Below, piece after piece: positions 8,592 through 15,920 of a stretch of 34,426 nt of DNA (the first letter of the stretch is position 1; each line of letters begins with the position of its first letter). The DNA is from Leptospiraceae bacterium (GTDB taxonomy: Bacteria; Spirochaetota; Leptospiria; Leptospirales; Leptospiraceae). The notes under the pieces were generated by a model. It was not told where the DNA came from, made no database searches, and was given only the letters and a program-made list of their open reading frames with translations. The translations under genes were made by a program, and so were the position numbers. The stretch spans positions 1-34,426 of the forward strand of contig JANYCR010000511.1 of the NCBI GenBank assembly GCA_025360185.1. Reading direction: 5' to 3'.

Positions 8592-9257
8592 CGTAACCTT
8601 AAAAGTATTTTTATAATTTTAATTCTATTTGTAACCTATTCTTTATTTTCCTCCGAAGTAAAAATCCTAACTCCCCGTGGGGGCTTTACTACTTCTAGAG
8701 TAATTGAAATCACAGGAACCATTGCAGATACATCAGCAGAGCGAGTGATCTTAGTTATGAACGGAGTTCCTCAAACTATAAAAGTCAATTCCGGAAGTTT
8801 CAGGATAAAATCGGTAGTAGCCCCCGGTGGCAATACGATTGAAGTCAAGCATGGAAAAGACAATGATAAAGTTTCCTTTCATGCAAACGTTCCTCCAAAG
8901 GATATCAAAGTCGTCCTCACCTGGGATACCCCGACTGACGTTGATCTCTGGGTTATTGATCCGAAAGGAGAAAAGACATTCTTTGGCGCAACCTCAAGCT
9001 CCTCCGGCGGCAACTTAGATGTAGACGTTACAGATGGATTTGGTCCCGAAACATTTACCATGTCCAAAGCCCTGTCTGGCTCGTATGCGGTGAACGTCCA
9101 ATACTACTCTAATTACAATACTCCTATCACTAGAGTTAAACTTTATGTTATCCTCTACGAAGGGACATCCAAAGAAGAGCGCAAGACTTTTGAATTTACA
9201 ATGACTCGTGCACAACAAGTTTATCATATTGCAGATTTTCAGATTGCGGGGGAATGA
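8589..9257 (+). CDS. DUF2135 (YfaP-like) periplasmic protein
   Basis: This protein has 222 residues. The signal peptide ends around SLFSSE (residue 22). Residues about 23-95 form a beta-sandwich-like module (VKILTPRGGF, then IEITGTI). The DUF2135 core follows: LTWDTPTDVDLWVIDPKGEK (about 112-131), an acidic NLDVDVTDGFGPE segment and SGSYAVNVQYY. The conserved aspartates suggest a metal-dependent or von-Willebrand-like interaction surface, though the molecular role of the family is unknown. It is translationally coupled to the macroglobulin gene upstream, and its ATGA overlap with the next gene (9254-9257) shows one transcript. Likely a structural or adaptor partner of the macroglobulin in the periplasm. 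Confidence 0.88.
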   Translation: MRNLKSIFIILILFVTYSLFSSEVKILTPRGGFTTSRVIEITGTIADTSAERVILVMNGVPQTIKVNSGSFRIKSVVAPGGNTIEVKHGKDNDKVSFHANVPPKDIKVVLTWDTPTDVDLWVIDPKGEKTFFGATSSSSGGNLDVDVTDGFGPETFTMSKALSGSYAVNVQYYSNYNTPITRVKLYVILYEGTSKEERKTFEFTMTRAQQVYHIADFQIAGE

Positions 9258-10324
9258 GATTTTTCGATTGTCATTTCAATATGAAAATTATTATGCATTG
9301 GGTTGAATGTATTCAACCCCTACTGTTATTCCCCATTTCCCTATTCGGATTCGATGAGGCAAACCTAAAAACTTCTCTATCCACTTGGGAAAAGAAAAAT
9401 AAGAACGAGGCAATTGTTTTAATTACAAGTCCTGATTCCGGCAAAATAGAATTTGCCTACCCTGAAAAGAATGCATTGTTTAGAAAGTTACCACCCGGCT
9501 CAATTATGAAGACTCTTTCTTCGTTTGTATTTCTTTCGAATCCGAATAGATTTCATACTTCATTTGAAGAAAAATATTTTTGCAATGGTAAGGTTGAAGA
9601 GCCGAAGAAGGATTATTTTAAAGCAGAGGATAAGGATAAATTTAATATAGTGAAAGATTCTAATACAGGAAAGAATTACTTTAGGTGCTCAATAGAAAAA
9701 GGACACGGTGAAATAACTCTGCGCAAAGCCCTGGCTGAATCGTGTAATGCCTATTATCTGCACTTTGCGTCTAAGGATTCTGATTTTTTTTATAATGCCT
9801 TGATTCAGGATTGGAAATTAAACGAAGGAACGGGTGCAACTTTTGAGCAAAGTTCGAATGCAAAGCATTTCACTCATAAAAATTCTACTCCTTTTGAATC
9901 TGCTCTTACTAGTATTGGCGATGACGGACAAATAAAAGTAACCGCTCTAAAAGTAGCCCAAATCTATGGGGCAATTTTTGCAGAGACTCCTATTCTAAAG
10001 CCTATTTTAAAGGGCGAAATGCCCGGGCAAGTAAATCCATTTCCTTATCCTGATACTCTCAGAAGGAAAATCCAACAAGCTTTACGACTTACAGTAAAGG
10101 AAGGCACTCTTAAAAATATTCATTTGCAGAATACAAGCATTCAGATTTTAAGTGGAAAGACAGGAACGCCGACACGCGAAGGAAGAAAATTTACAACTCA
10201 TGGTTGGAATATTATTTATTTTAAGAAAGGGGATATTCTTTATTTGCTTGTAGTATTTGTTGACAAAGGTTCAGGGAAGAAAGAAGCTTTAGAGTTATCG
10301 ACTATTATCCTTAATGCGATATAG
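9254..10324 (+). CDS. Stand-alone penicillin-binding-type transpeptidase (YfaQ position)
   Basis: This protein has 356 residues. All three signatures of serine penicilloyl transferases are present in order: PPGSIMK (Ser83 to Lys86, SxxK), AESCN (Ser163 to Asn165, SxN) and SGKTGT (Lys302-Thr303-Gly304). There is no glycosyltransferase domain and little N-terminal material beyond a hydrophobic segment (about residues 14-32), so it is a minimal transpeptidase or carboxypeptidase in the periplasm. The ATG at 9254 is chosen because GGGGGA lies just upstream and it overlaps the previous stop (ATGA); an internal ATG at 9281 would give a neater signal peptide but has no ribosome site. In E. coli another macroglobulin gene, yfhM, is paired with pbpC. 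Coupling protease trapping with wall repair is the accepted idea for that pair and is inferred here. Confidence 0.85.
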   Translation: MRFFDCHFNMKIIMHWVECIQPLLLFPISLFGFDEANLKTSLSTWEKKNKNEAIVLITSPDSGKIEFAYPEKNALFRKLPPGSIMKTLSSFVFLSNPNRFHTSFEEKYFCNGKVEEPKKDYFKAEDKDKFNIVKDSNTGKNYFRCSIEKGHGEITLRKALAESCNAYYLHFASKDSDFFYNALIQDWKLNEGTGATFEQSSNAKHFTHKNSTPFESALTSIGDDGQIKVTALKVAQIYGAIFAETPILKPILKGEMPGQVNPFPYPDTLRRKIQQALRLTVKEGTLKNIHLQNTSIQILSGKTGTPTREGRKFTTHGWNIIYFKKGDILYLLVVFVDKGSGKKEALELSTIILNAI

Positions 10325-10332
10325 TCAAAGCT

Positions 10333-11232
10333 TTATTTTCTATAACTCACAATAAACACACCCGCAATTACAAAAGCAGTTCCAATGATTTGTGGCAAAT
10401 TAAGAGTTTCCCCTAAAAATATCCAAGCAAGTAATATTGTCGAGACCGGACCAATAGTACCAATGATAGAAGCAGTACCTGAACCAATACGCTTAATCCC
10501 TTGTGAAAGTAAAAATGTAGGCATTACAGTCGAAATGATCGCCATTCCAAAACTAAGTCCATAAACTTCAATGGGTAAATCTAAATTTTGCGCATTATGC
10601 GTAGCTAAAAAATGTAAGCTGATAGAAAGACAAGCGACTAACATTGCATAGGCAGTAAAACGAGAGGCTCCGATGCGTGGAATCATTTTTCCACTTCCCA
10701 TAAGATAAGCAGCGTAAGTGAAGGCGCATAGAAAAATTAAAAATGCTCCCAGAAAAATATTCTCTGTCTTTTCTACCCTGTCAGTAAAGAATACTATCCC
10801 GATTCCTATATAGGTAATGCAAAGAGAAAGAATTTCTCTTCTCCTTACTTTATGTTTAAAAAGAATGGCAGACAGAACAACCACGAGAGTCGGATAGATA
10901 AATAAAATTAGCCTCTCCATTCCTGCACTAATATAAACTAAGCCTGCAAAGTCTAGTATGCTAGATAAGTAGTAACCGAGAAAACCGAGTAACACTACGT
11001 ATCCCCATTCCGAATAGGAAAGATTAGTCTCTTCTGACTTTGATTTATAAAGTCCGACAACTAAGAAGAAAGGTGTCGCAAATGCCATGCGAAGAAATAA
11101 AAGGGTTGTTGCATCCACCCTGTAGGCATATGCCAATTTAACCATGACCGCCTTTGCTGAAAACCCGATTGCGGAGATGAGAACTAGGACTGCTCCTAGA
11201 ATATAAGATGAATTTGTTTTTTCTTTATCCAA
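10333..11232 (-). CDS. EamA/DMT-family transporter
   Basis: The 299 residues hold about ten hydrophobic helices in two homologous halves. The first half ends near residue 150 (LVVVLSAILFKHKVRRREI), and the second ends with FLGETLNLPQIIGTAFVIAG, the usual GE...s...iG.alI.aG close of EamA repeats. It is an inner-membrane drug/metabolite exporter of unknown substrate. The start is a TTG at 11232, six bases after the stop of the upstream gene (11238); no ATG lies before residue 30. The close spacing and lack of its own ribosome site suggest co-transcription and coupling with the Lsa36-like gene. It converges on the transpeptidase gene with an 8-base gap. Confidence 0.85.
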   Translation of the reverse strand: MDKEKTNSSYILGAVLVLISAIGFSAKAVMVKLAYAYRVDATTLLFLRMAFATPFFLVVGLYKSKSEETNLSYSEWGYVVLLGFLGYYLSSILDFAGLVYISAGMERLILFIYPTLVVVLSAILFKHKVRRREILSLCITYIGIGIVFFTDRVEKTENIFLGAFLIFLCAFTYAAYLMGSGKMIPRIGASRFTAYAMLVACLSISLHFLATHNAQNLDLPIEVYGLSFGMAIISTVMPTFLLSQGIKRIGSGTASIIGTIGPVSTILLAWIFLGETLNLPQIIGTAFVIAGVFIVSYRK

Positions 11233-11237
11233 AATTT

Positions 11238-12497
11238 TTAGAAGGCAACTTTTAATCCAACGTTCGCACCGTATGCCTTCTCTAGAATGATTGCTTCTCC
11301 TATGATTTTAAGAAAAGCAAAATTTATTTCTGTTCCAACTATTATGTAATTAGTGGTTGTTCTAACTTTTGTTTTTTGTCTAAAATCCATAGAAAGAGTT
11401 CCTTCAGGATTTACGGGACCTTTGCCTGAATTTAAAGAATTATTTGAATAGTATTTATAATAATCTGATGTTACAACGGAGCTATTATATACATAGTATG
11501 GATCTAATGATAATTTTATCGGACCCCCACGAGATAGGTGCAAATCTGCTGTCCCAAAATTTTTACTGTACCCCACTCCAAAAAAGAAATCAAAAAAATA
11601 AAGCAACTTGAATCCTGTTCGTAGCTCAACGGGTATACTTCTCACATTCGATGCAAAATCAAATTCTGTCCTAGCAACCCAAGAACCTTTTAGATCTCCA
11701 AAATTTACTGTTGCATTGCTTCGCGGCTGATGATTCAAATCCATCACGAAGTTTTGCATATTATATCCAACACCTAAAGAGATTCCAGAAAATCCAAACA
11801 AGGATGCATTGGAAATTTTAGGCTCAATCACTTGGTAGCGAAGCATCGCTCCAAAACTTTCTACTTTAATCCCACCGGATAATTCGGGTTTATTTCCGTA
11901 AGCCGCTTTGACATCCGTCGTTTTATAATCTGCCTTCATGCCATGAAAATAAAAATTGAATCTATGTAGATAAGATTTATTATCCTCATCTTCATCATCG
12001 TCGTCATCTTCATCTGAATTAGGTTTTCCCAAATCTTTACCCGGTTGAAGTGAACCACCTTTTCCTAAGAGCCAACCAAGATTAACCGCTGCCATTACAG
12101 TTGGAGCAGCAGATACACCAACGTTCGGTAATTTGGGAACTCGCATATCTCCATAAGCTACAGTGATATCATCTTTTTTTACATAACCTCCGCCTAGACC
12201 CGCTCCAACCTGAAATCGATTCACATAACCAGGTCCAATCATTCCTCCACTATTATTCGAAATCACAGCCGCTTCAATCATAGACTGCATCACAGGTTGC
12301 AAATATTGAGATTGAAAGGCAGCATCGAGATTATCAAACTGAGAAGTATATTTTTGCGGTATAACGTCACAGGCAACGCCTGAACAGCCGACCTTCGCAG
12401 AAAGACTTGGAGAAAAATAAAGTAGTAATAAAAAAGTAATTAGATAAATGAATGAATTCAATAAATTTGAAGGGATATGTATTAATGTTTCTAGCAT
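11238..12497 (-). CDS. Outer-membrane-like surface protein, Lsa36-family resemblance
   Basis: This protein has 419 residues. It has a long hydrophobic signal (about residues 13-33, ending SLSA), then CSGVACDVIP and QFDNLDAAFQSQYLQP, then glycine- and aromatic-rich alternating strands to a terminal phenylalanine (GANVGLKVAF). This layout is typical of an outer-membrane beta-barrel. The opening and IGPGYVNRFQVGAG recall the Leptospira Lsa36 surface adhesin family (from memory). An uninterrupted acidic run (residues 161-172, SDEDDDDDEDED) sits in a predicted surface loop and may bind cations. A near-consensus promoter ends eight bases before the ATG, so the mRNA may be leaderless; a TTG at codon 13 would give a shorter signal peptide. 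Ligand and role are unknown. Confidence 0.7.
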   Translation of the reverse strand: MLETLIHIPSNLLNSFIYLITFLLLLYFSPSLSAKVGCSGVACDVIPQKYTSQFDNLDAAFQSQYLQPVMQSMIEAAVISNNSGGMIGPGYVNRFQVGAGLGGGYVKKDDITVAYGDMRVPKLPNVGVSAAPTVMAAVNLGWLLGKGGSLQPGKDLGKPNSDEDDDDDEDEDNKSYLHRFNFYFHGMKADYKTTDVKAAYGNKPELSGGIKVESFGAMLRYQVIEPKISNASLFGFSGISLGVGYNMQNFVMDLNHQPRSNATVNFGDLKGSWVARTEFDFASNVRSIPVELRTGFKLLYFFDFFFGVGYSKNFGTADLHLSRGGPIKLSLDPYYVYNSSVVTSDYYKYYSNNSLNSGKGPVNPEGTLSMDFRQKTKVRTTTNYIIVGTEINFAFLKIIGEAIILEKAYGANVGLKVAF

Positions 12498-12505
12498 GAC
12501 GGTAA

Positions 12506-12533
12506 ATTATAGAGTTTATTTTTTATAAGTCAA
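12506..12533 (-). promoter_or_regulatory. Sigma-70-type promoter abutting the Lsa36-like start
   Basis: On the - strand TTGACT (12533-12528) and TATAAT (12511-12506) are separated by 16 bases. Only eight bases lie between the -10 box and the ATG at 12497, so the expected transcription start is within a base or two of the start codon. There is no Shine-Dalgarno in between. Confidence 0.7.
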
Positions 12534-12627
12534 GAAATTTCCTGAGTGCTTCGTATTAGTTTGACTTAGTTTTTGTAAAAAATATACTACGTAGTTTTAC
12601 AAGTTTCTTTGAAACTGTAACTGGTTT

Positions 12628-14601
12628 TTATTTTTTTGGGGCAAATTTATCAATTAAAAAATATGTTTCCATTAGTCCCTTTCCCTTTACATCAATTAAA
12701 CCACGCTTTTCAAAAATAAATTTACCTTTAAGTTGATCATATACTTGTCTCGAAGTATGAATCATATCAGGAAGCCCAAATGACTCCATTCGACTTGCAG
12801 TGTTTACCGTATCCCCCCAAATATCGTATGCGATTTTTTCGAGTCCAATTACACCGGCAACAGCAGGACCACAATGAATTCCTACGCGAATTTTAAAATC
12901 TGGATATTTCATAAGTAGATCAATTAATTCCTGCTGATGGCTAAATTTCAATATATCAAGCGCCAAATCAGCCATAGCCTCTAAGTGATTATCAATACTT
13001 CCAGGAAGACCGCCTACTACCATGTAGGAATCGCCTATCGTTTTCATTTTTTCGAGATTATGCACCATCGTTAGAACATCGAAATGAGAAAAAACATTAT
13101 TCAAAAGAACAACTAGTTCTGTAGCAGCGACTGTTTGAGAAAGTTTTGTAAATCCAACAACGTCAGCAAACAATATACTCGCAAAAGGAATTGTATCTAC
13201 AATCAACGCTTCGTCATGAGTTTTAATTCTATCGATGACATGATTGGGTAAAATATTTAACAAAAGAGCTTCGTTTTGTTTATTGGAGCGAGATAATTCT
13301 TTAGTCCTTGCCTTTACCCGCGTCTCTAATTCCTGATTGGCTTCTTCTAAAGTTGCAATTAATTTTTCTTCTGCATTTGTTTTGTCTTTTTTTAGAATAT
13401 TAATTTTGTCAGCAAGCGCGAAAGAAAAAAAGGCGACTTCGAGAGCGCCTGTAGCTAAACTCAAATAGTTCATAAAGCGAAGGTCTTGAATTAAACCAAA
13501 CGAGCGCAAAATGGTAAGTATCCCTACAACGGCAGCAAACGCCCATCCGACCATGTAAAGTCTCGCTGCCTTAATTCCTTTGATTAAAATAATTATCCCG
13601 GATACAATCAATACTCCCGGATAAATTAAAATGATTACATTAGTGATAATAATTGGAACGTTAGACGATAAAACAAAACTAATTAAAATTACAGGTAGAG
13701 AAAATAAAGCTAAGATTTTTAAAATTTTATCAAGGAGGGGTACAAACTTTTTCGTATCCAAAAATTCTATAGTAAAAAAAATTAAGCAGATAATAGCCAT
13801 TAATCCACTAGTATGAATTATCTTACTCTGTATGTAAGGATATTCAGACCAAAAATGCCTATAGCCATATCCATGAAAAGAAACCATGTAGAGGATACTA
13901 AAAAAAACCGCTAACACATAGTAGAGATAAATTTTATCTTTAAGTGATAGAAATAAAAATAGATTATAAAAACCCATGATGAACATGATTCCAAAATAGA
14001 TGCCCATGATAAGCTGGGTTTCATTATCGCGGATATGAAAAAAGCGTTGCGGGGCAAGATAGATAGGAATGTGCACAACACTGATTGACTGCACCCGTAT
14101 ATAGATGACAGGATTTTTTTCTATTTCGAAAGGAACTATATAATTTAAAACCCTACTTTCAATATCTCTCTTTGAAAAAGGAAAATGATCTCCGCCTTCT
14201 TTTTCCACATAAACATCATCTTCTTCCTTGTCGTGCTCGATGGGAAAATAAAAAGTAACCAAATCTAACTGCGGGTATTCAACAAAAAAAATCCAATCAT
14301 CATTTAAAAAACTATTTTGATCTTTAATTTGAAAGCGCATCCAAACAACAGAAGAAGTAAATCCAAAATTATAAGAGTTTTTATCGCTGGGTTTAAATTC
14401 CTTTTCAATTACGTCTTCGAAACTTAGATTGCCTGTTTTATCTTCATAGATATCTGCGTGGGGGATTACATCATAGACTTTGTCCATATACAAAATCAGT
14501 GGATTCGATGTCTCCGACTCTTCTTGCGAAAATAAAATCGAAATAGGTGAGATTAAAAGAAAAAATGCAATTATTAACTTTTTTATTTTTATAAATTTCA
14601 T
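12628..14601 (-). CDS. 7TMR-DISM sensor adenylate cyclase (class III)
   Basis: This protein has 657 residues. It runs from a signal peptide (about 1-25) to an extracytoplasmic 7TMR-DISM type 2 beta domain (about 30-185), seven transmembrane helices (about 200-400), a short coiled coil (about 405-440) and a class III cyclase domain (about 470-650). Metal-binding aspartates are in FADVVGF (Asp480) and TIGDSY (Asp524). Substrate-selecting residues are Lys520 (MKTIGD) and Asp593 (YDIWGD), the pair that reads ATP rather than GTP. Transition-state residues Asn600 and Arg604 lie in VNTASRM. All are intact, so an active adenylate cyclase that senses an external ligand (often carbohydrate-like in the DISM family) is predicted. 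It is monocistronic, with a palindrome-containing spacer downstream. Confidence 0.92.
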   Translation of the reverse strand: MKFIKIKKLIIAFFLLISPISILFSQEESETSNPLILYMDKVYDVIPHADIYEDKTGNLSFEDVIEKEFKPSDKNSYNFGFTSSVVWMRFQIKDQNSFLNDDWIFFVEYPQLDLVTFYFPIEHDKEEDDVYVEKEGGDHFPFSKRDIESRVLNYIVPFEIEKNPVIYIRVQSISVVHIPIYLAPQRFFHIRDNETQLIMGIYFGIMFIMGFYNLFLFLSLKDKIYLYYVLAVFFSILYMVSFHGYGYRHFWSEYPYIQSKIIHTSGLMAIICLIFFTIEFLDTKKFVPLLDKILKILALFSLPVILISFVLSSNVPIIITNVIILIYPGVLIVSGIIILIKGIKAARLYMVGWAFAAVVGILTILRSFGLIQDLRFMNYLSLATGALEVAFFSFALADKINILKKDKTNAEEKLIATLEEANQELETRVKARTKELSRSNKQNEALLLNILPNHVIDRIKTHDEALIVDTIPFASILFADVVGFTKLSQTVAATELVVLLNNVFSHFDVLTMVHNLEKMKTIGDSYMVVGGLPGSIDNHLEAMADLALDILKFSHQQELIDLLMKYPDFKIRVGIHCGPAVAGVIGLEKIAYDIWGDTVNTASRMESFGLPDMIHTSRQVYDQLKGKFIFEKRGLIDVKGKGLMETYFLIDKFAPKK

Positions 14602-14866
14602 AATTTTACTAAAATTGAATCAAAAAATTAAAATTGCTCTCAGAGTTTTTCATATTCCGTAAATTTTAGATAACAATAAATTCTAAATAACTAATTTCAA
14701 GTGAAATAAATTATATTTGGTGGCTTTCTGCTATAATATTTGCAAAATAATTCTATTTCTCGTTTGCGAACTAATAAGATAGATTTGAGAATCTAACTCA
14801 ATGTCGCTACGATAGTCGAAACCTCTTAAAGTTTACCAGCCTGTATTGCTGCAGGGCGAAATTGTA
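14602..14866. other. AT-rich spacer upstream of the cyclase gene
   Basis: No gene was seen. It must hold the cyclase promoter on the - strand; I find only AT-rich matches close to the ATG there. A TATAAT at 14732-14737 could be a + strand -10 box for the small ORF at 14867, but no good -35 box is placed for it. Confidence 0.4.
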
Positions 14867-15010
14867 ATGGCATCCTTGCCCGTTCATGAAACAGGCAATT
14901 ATTACAGACCGTTATGTCTCGTAGTCACGTGGTTTATTCTTTGGAGCGAATCGGTGTTATCTCTTCTCATATCATTTGCGCTGTTCTATACCATAAATAA
15001 CAATAATTAA
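14867..15010 (+). CDS. Possible small membrane protein (47 residues)
   Basis: An ATG at 14867, preceded by AGGG about ten bases upstream, opens a 47-codon frame ending in TAA at 15010. The N-terminal part is polar (MASLPVHETGNYYRP), followed by about 25 hydrophobic residues (CLVVTWFILW, then LSLLISFALFY) and an asparagine tail. The same frame is open upstream to 14816 and reads VYQPVLLQGEIV, which also looks like protein, so this could instead be a fragment of a decayed larger gene. No homologue is recognised. It converges on a 40-codon ORF, with a GTAGAGAC-type palindrome in between. Confidence 0.35.
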   Translation: MASLPVHETGNYYRPLCLVVTWFILWSESVLSLLISFALFYTINNNN

Positions 15011-15018
15011 CCGTAACT

Positions 15019-15056
15019 GTAGAGACAGGTTTGAAACAGCGATAGCGTGTCTCTAC
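15019..15056. repeat. GTAGAGAC-type dispersed palindrome, copy 2 (asymmetric)
   Basis: The outer arms GTAGAGACA (15019-15027) and TGTCTCTAC (15048-15056) pair perfectly. The inner 20 bases do not pair across the centre. The left half reads GGTTTGAAAC and the right half AGCGATAGCG, as if two different variants of the palindrome had been joined. It shares GTAGAGAC with the copy at 2919. It lies between the ends of two small convergent ORFs. Confidence 0.65.
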
Positions 15057-15093
15057 TTCTTTGCATACGGCAAATAACGATATACTAGTGCCG

Positions 15094-15216
15094 TTATTTA
15101 AAATCGTAATCTATCGTTCCGGTTTTCCAATCACCAGTCTTAATACGATATATCTTTTCTTCTATTCCACAGAACAGATAACAACCAATAGCCAGTAGAA
15201 TTATTTCAACATTCAT
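15094..15216 (-). CDS. Possible small membrane protein (40 residues)
   Basis: The ATG at 15216 is preceded by a good Shine-Dalgarno (AAGGAAG, eight bases before it). The 40-codon product has one hydrophobic N-terminal helix (VEIILLAIGCYLFCGI) and a charged tail (EEKIYRIKTGDWKTG) ending in TAA at 15094. The single-helix plus charged-tail architecture is typical of small regulatory membrane proteins. It follows a 30-codon ORF on the same strand by three bases. No homologue is recognised. Confidence 0.5.
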   Translation of the reverse strand: MNVEIILLAIGCYLFCGIEEKIYRIKTGDWKTGTIDYDFK

Positions 15217-15219
15217 TTC

Positions 15220-15312
15220 TTATTCTTCCTTTCTCAATATATTTTTCCTTAGAACAATCTTTATCGACATCACCGACAAATAGCACTTATCCACAAAAAG
15301 CATTTCACTCAT
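15220..15312 (-). CDS. Possible 30-residue ORF or leader upstream of the small membrane protein
   Basis: The ATG at 15312 follows TAGGA at a usable distance and opens 30 codons (MSEMLFVDKCYLSVMSIKIV, then a basic end) with TAA at 15222-15220. The next ATG (15216) begins three bases later and its ribosome site lies inside this ORF, an arrangement that would couple the two. The peptide itself looks unremarkable. It may be a leader peptide or chance. Confidence 0.25.
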   Translation of the reverse strand: MSEMLFVDKCYLSVMSIKIVLRKNILRKEE

Positions 15313-15393
15313 TTTAAATTCCTATTCAAGTTTTAAATAACTTTCTACTTTAGACAAGTATAGAATAAAGTAAATTTTTTTAAAAAACCATTC

Positions 15394-15422
15394 TTGACCT
15401 TTTGTGTGGGATATGGTATGCT
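15394..15422 (+). promoter_or_regulatory. Sigma-70-type promoter for the DUF4404 gene
   Basis: TTGACC (15394-15399), a 17-base spacer and TATGCT (15417-15422). The expected transcript starts near 15429, just before the AGAGGA ribosome site (15431-15436) and the ATG at 15441. Confidence 0.7.
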
Positions 15423-15440
15423 TGTTTAAAAGAGGATACA

Positions 15441-15773
15441 ATGATTCAAGATACAATTTCTAAGATTGAAGAAAATATTCGAGATGCAAAGAGCATTGAC
15501 GAAGCAAAAAAGACAGAGCTTCTAGGGCTTGTAGGCTCACTTAAAAAAGAAGTCATGGATCTTTCTAGCACCAATAAAGAAGACGCAGAAACTGTTGCCA
15601 ATTTCACAAAAGCATCTACTCACGAAGCAATTAAAACTGAGAAAAATAAAAGTCTATTTGATCTTTCTCTAAAAGGTCTTTCCGGAAGCGTCGCAAAATT
15701 TGAAGTCTCTCATCCAGACTTGGTTGCTACTGTAAATTCAATCTGTGTTTCGCTGTCTAATAGCGGGTTTTAA
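15441..15773 (+). CDS. DUF4404 family small protein
   Basis: This protein has 110 residues. I start at the ATG at 15441 because AGAGGA sits five bases upstream; an in-frame ATG is possible earlier (15402) but lies inside the -35/-10 promoter. The N-terminal half is a coiled-coil-like charged helix (ISKIEENIRDAKSIDEAKK). The C-terminus (SVAKFEVSHPDLVATVNSIC, then LSNSGF) matches the FE.SHP.L......ls..GI ending of DUF4404 proteins. It is cytoplasmic with no catalytic motif; the family function is unknown. It is monocistronic and converges on the permease gene across a long palindrome. Confidence 0.75.
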   Translation: MIQDTISKIEENIRDAKSIDEAKKTELLGLVGSLKKEVMDLSSTNKEDAETVANFTKASTHEAIKTEKNKSLFDLSLKGLSGSVAKFEVSHPDLVATVNSICVSLSNSGF

Positions 15774-15792
15774 AAAATTACGCAATCTAAAA

Positions 15793-15913
15793 AAGATTAC
15801 CACCGATGCACACCGATAAAAGAACGATGAAGAATGATATAGATTCAATAAGCTACGAATAAGACCTATCGTATCTTTTATCGGTGCTCTCGGTGTGCAT
15901 CGGTGGTAATCTT
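15793..15913. repeat. Long inverted repeat, ACCACCGATG family, copy 1
   Basis: The 23 bases at 15793-15815 are exactly complementary to 15891-15913. The left arm continues with ATAAAAG, complementary to CTTTTATCGGTG at 15875-15886; the right arm carries a 9-base insertion (CTCTCGGTG), an apparent slip-duplication. It fills the space between the convergent DUF4404 and permease genes, and CTTGAAAAG after the right arm leads into the permease stop. A degenerate second copy lies at 18468-18562, also between convergent genes. Confidence 0.85.
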
Positions 15914-15920
15914 GAAAAGT

